From the NCBI RefSeq assembly GCF_022539315.1, contig NC_066315.1, positions 95,151,990-95,215,989 of the forward strand: DNA of 64,000 nt, read 5' to 3'. Below are positions 63,571-64,000 of the stretch, piece after piece. Position numbers and translations under genes: made by a program. This stretch comes from Serinus canaria. Taxonomy: Eukaryota > Chordata > Aves > Passeriformes > Fringillidae. Numbering within the stretch: position 1 is the first letter of the stretch; every line of letters starts with the position of its first letter. The notes below the pieces were generated by a model, which had not been told where the DNA came from, ran no database searches, and was given only the letters and a program-made list of their open reading frames with translations.

Positions 63571-64000
63571 TATCTGCAAGAGAAGGAAAAATATCCTTTA
63601 ATTTCTTTCCTAGGTACACCATGCCAGAGATACTAGGGAACATTCCCAGCCAGATCAATATGTTCAGAGGGATTGTAGCTGTGACAATGAAGCTCCTTTC
63701 TCATTTGCACTCTGTCATGCAACAGGACTGACAGTCGTTTTTGTGGTAGTCTTTAATTTTGGATAGGTTTTTCTGCACTTTATGGGTCATCTTTCACTTT
63801 GATCTCTTTCACAGACCTTCCATTTTCAATTTTGTCTTTAGTTGAGAATTATTTTGTGGTAGCAAAAAGAGATCTTTCTGATACTTTTTCCATATATTTC
63901 TATTTCTGTCATGTACACATAAGAAGCTGAGGTATGGAGAAATTTAAAATATTTTTCTAAATTTTTAATTTTTTTTTTATCTCATAAGTTGCTACCATAT
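63571..64000. other. Anonymous AT-rich DNA at window end
   Basis: No gene or mobile element is recognised. Some CR1 sequence may extend a little past 63570 in decayed form. Confidence 0.5.

Noticed and set aside
1..64000. CRISPR arrays, operons and bacterial or phage content
   Set aside because: No regularly spaced direct repeats, no ribosome-binding-site-led gene chains, and the repeats are those of a bird genome.

Overview
This window reads as AT-rich, intergenic or deep-intronic DNA from a bird, most likely a songbird. The evidence is the repeat content. CR1 non-LTR retrotransposons of typical avian type occur on both strands, and several endogenous-retrovirus long terminal repeats (LTRs) of kinds that are common in passerine genomes are present. 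There is no Alu, L1 or mammalian-type SINE, and no bacterial gene organisation. I recognise no intact protein-coding gene, no tRNA or rRNA gene and no CRISPR array. Open frames longer than about 60 codons are what this base composition produces by chance, or are shadows of repeats.

Layout: 1-7970 is anonymous AT-rich sequence with short microsatellites. 7971-9157 is a long minus-strand ERV LTR that carries a 40-bp minisatellite. 11690-13026 is a nested composite: a minus-strand ERV end (LTR plus adjoining internal sequence) abuts a plus-strand CR1 3' end, and that CR1 is itself split by a minus-strand ERVK-like solo LTR with a perfect 6-bp target duplication. A second copy of this ERVK-like LTR lies at 19077-19459 on the plus strand, also with a perfect 6-bp duplication, and a third at 54178-54552 on the minus strand. 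A CR1 3' end is at 25498-25925 (+). An internally deleted CR1 is at 37094-38330 (-).

39592-41712 is a plus-strand ERV 5' end. It consists of an LTR, a 5-nt spacer, a primer-binding site complementary to tRNA-Gly(UCC), and a short truncated leader. Its LTR appears to be split by an oppositely oriented LTR at about 40042-40663. Another solo LTR candidate is at 47134-47505 (+). A much older CR1 remnant is at 50755-51240 (-). Two further minus-strand CR1 copies with decayed reverse-transcriptase frames are at 56207-57595 (the second internally deleted copy) and 62140-63570.

The remaining sequence is anonymous. Two stretches have weak protein-like character: 44096-44480 (-), two overlapping frames, and 24519-24692 (+), a possible phase 1-1 exon. 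I could not assign either to a family. No genes visibly act together here. The biology of the window is the layering of retroelement insertions, with order of insertion readable in two nested loci.
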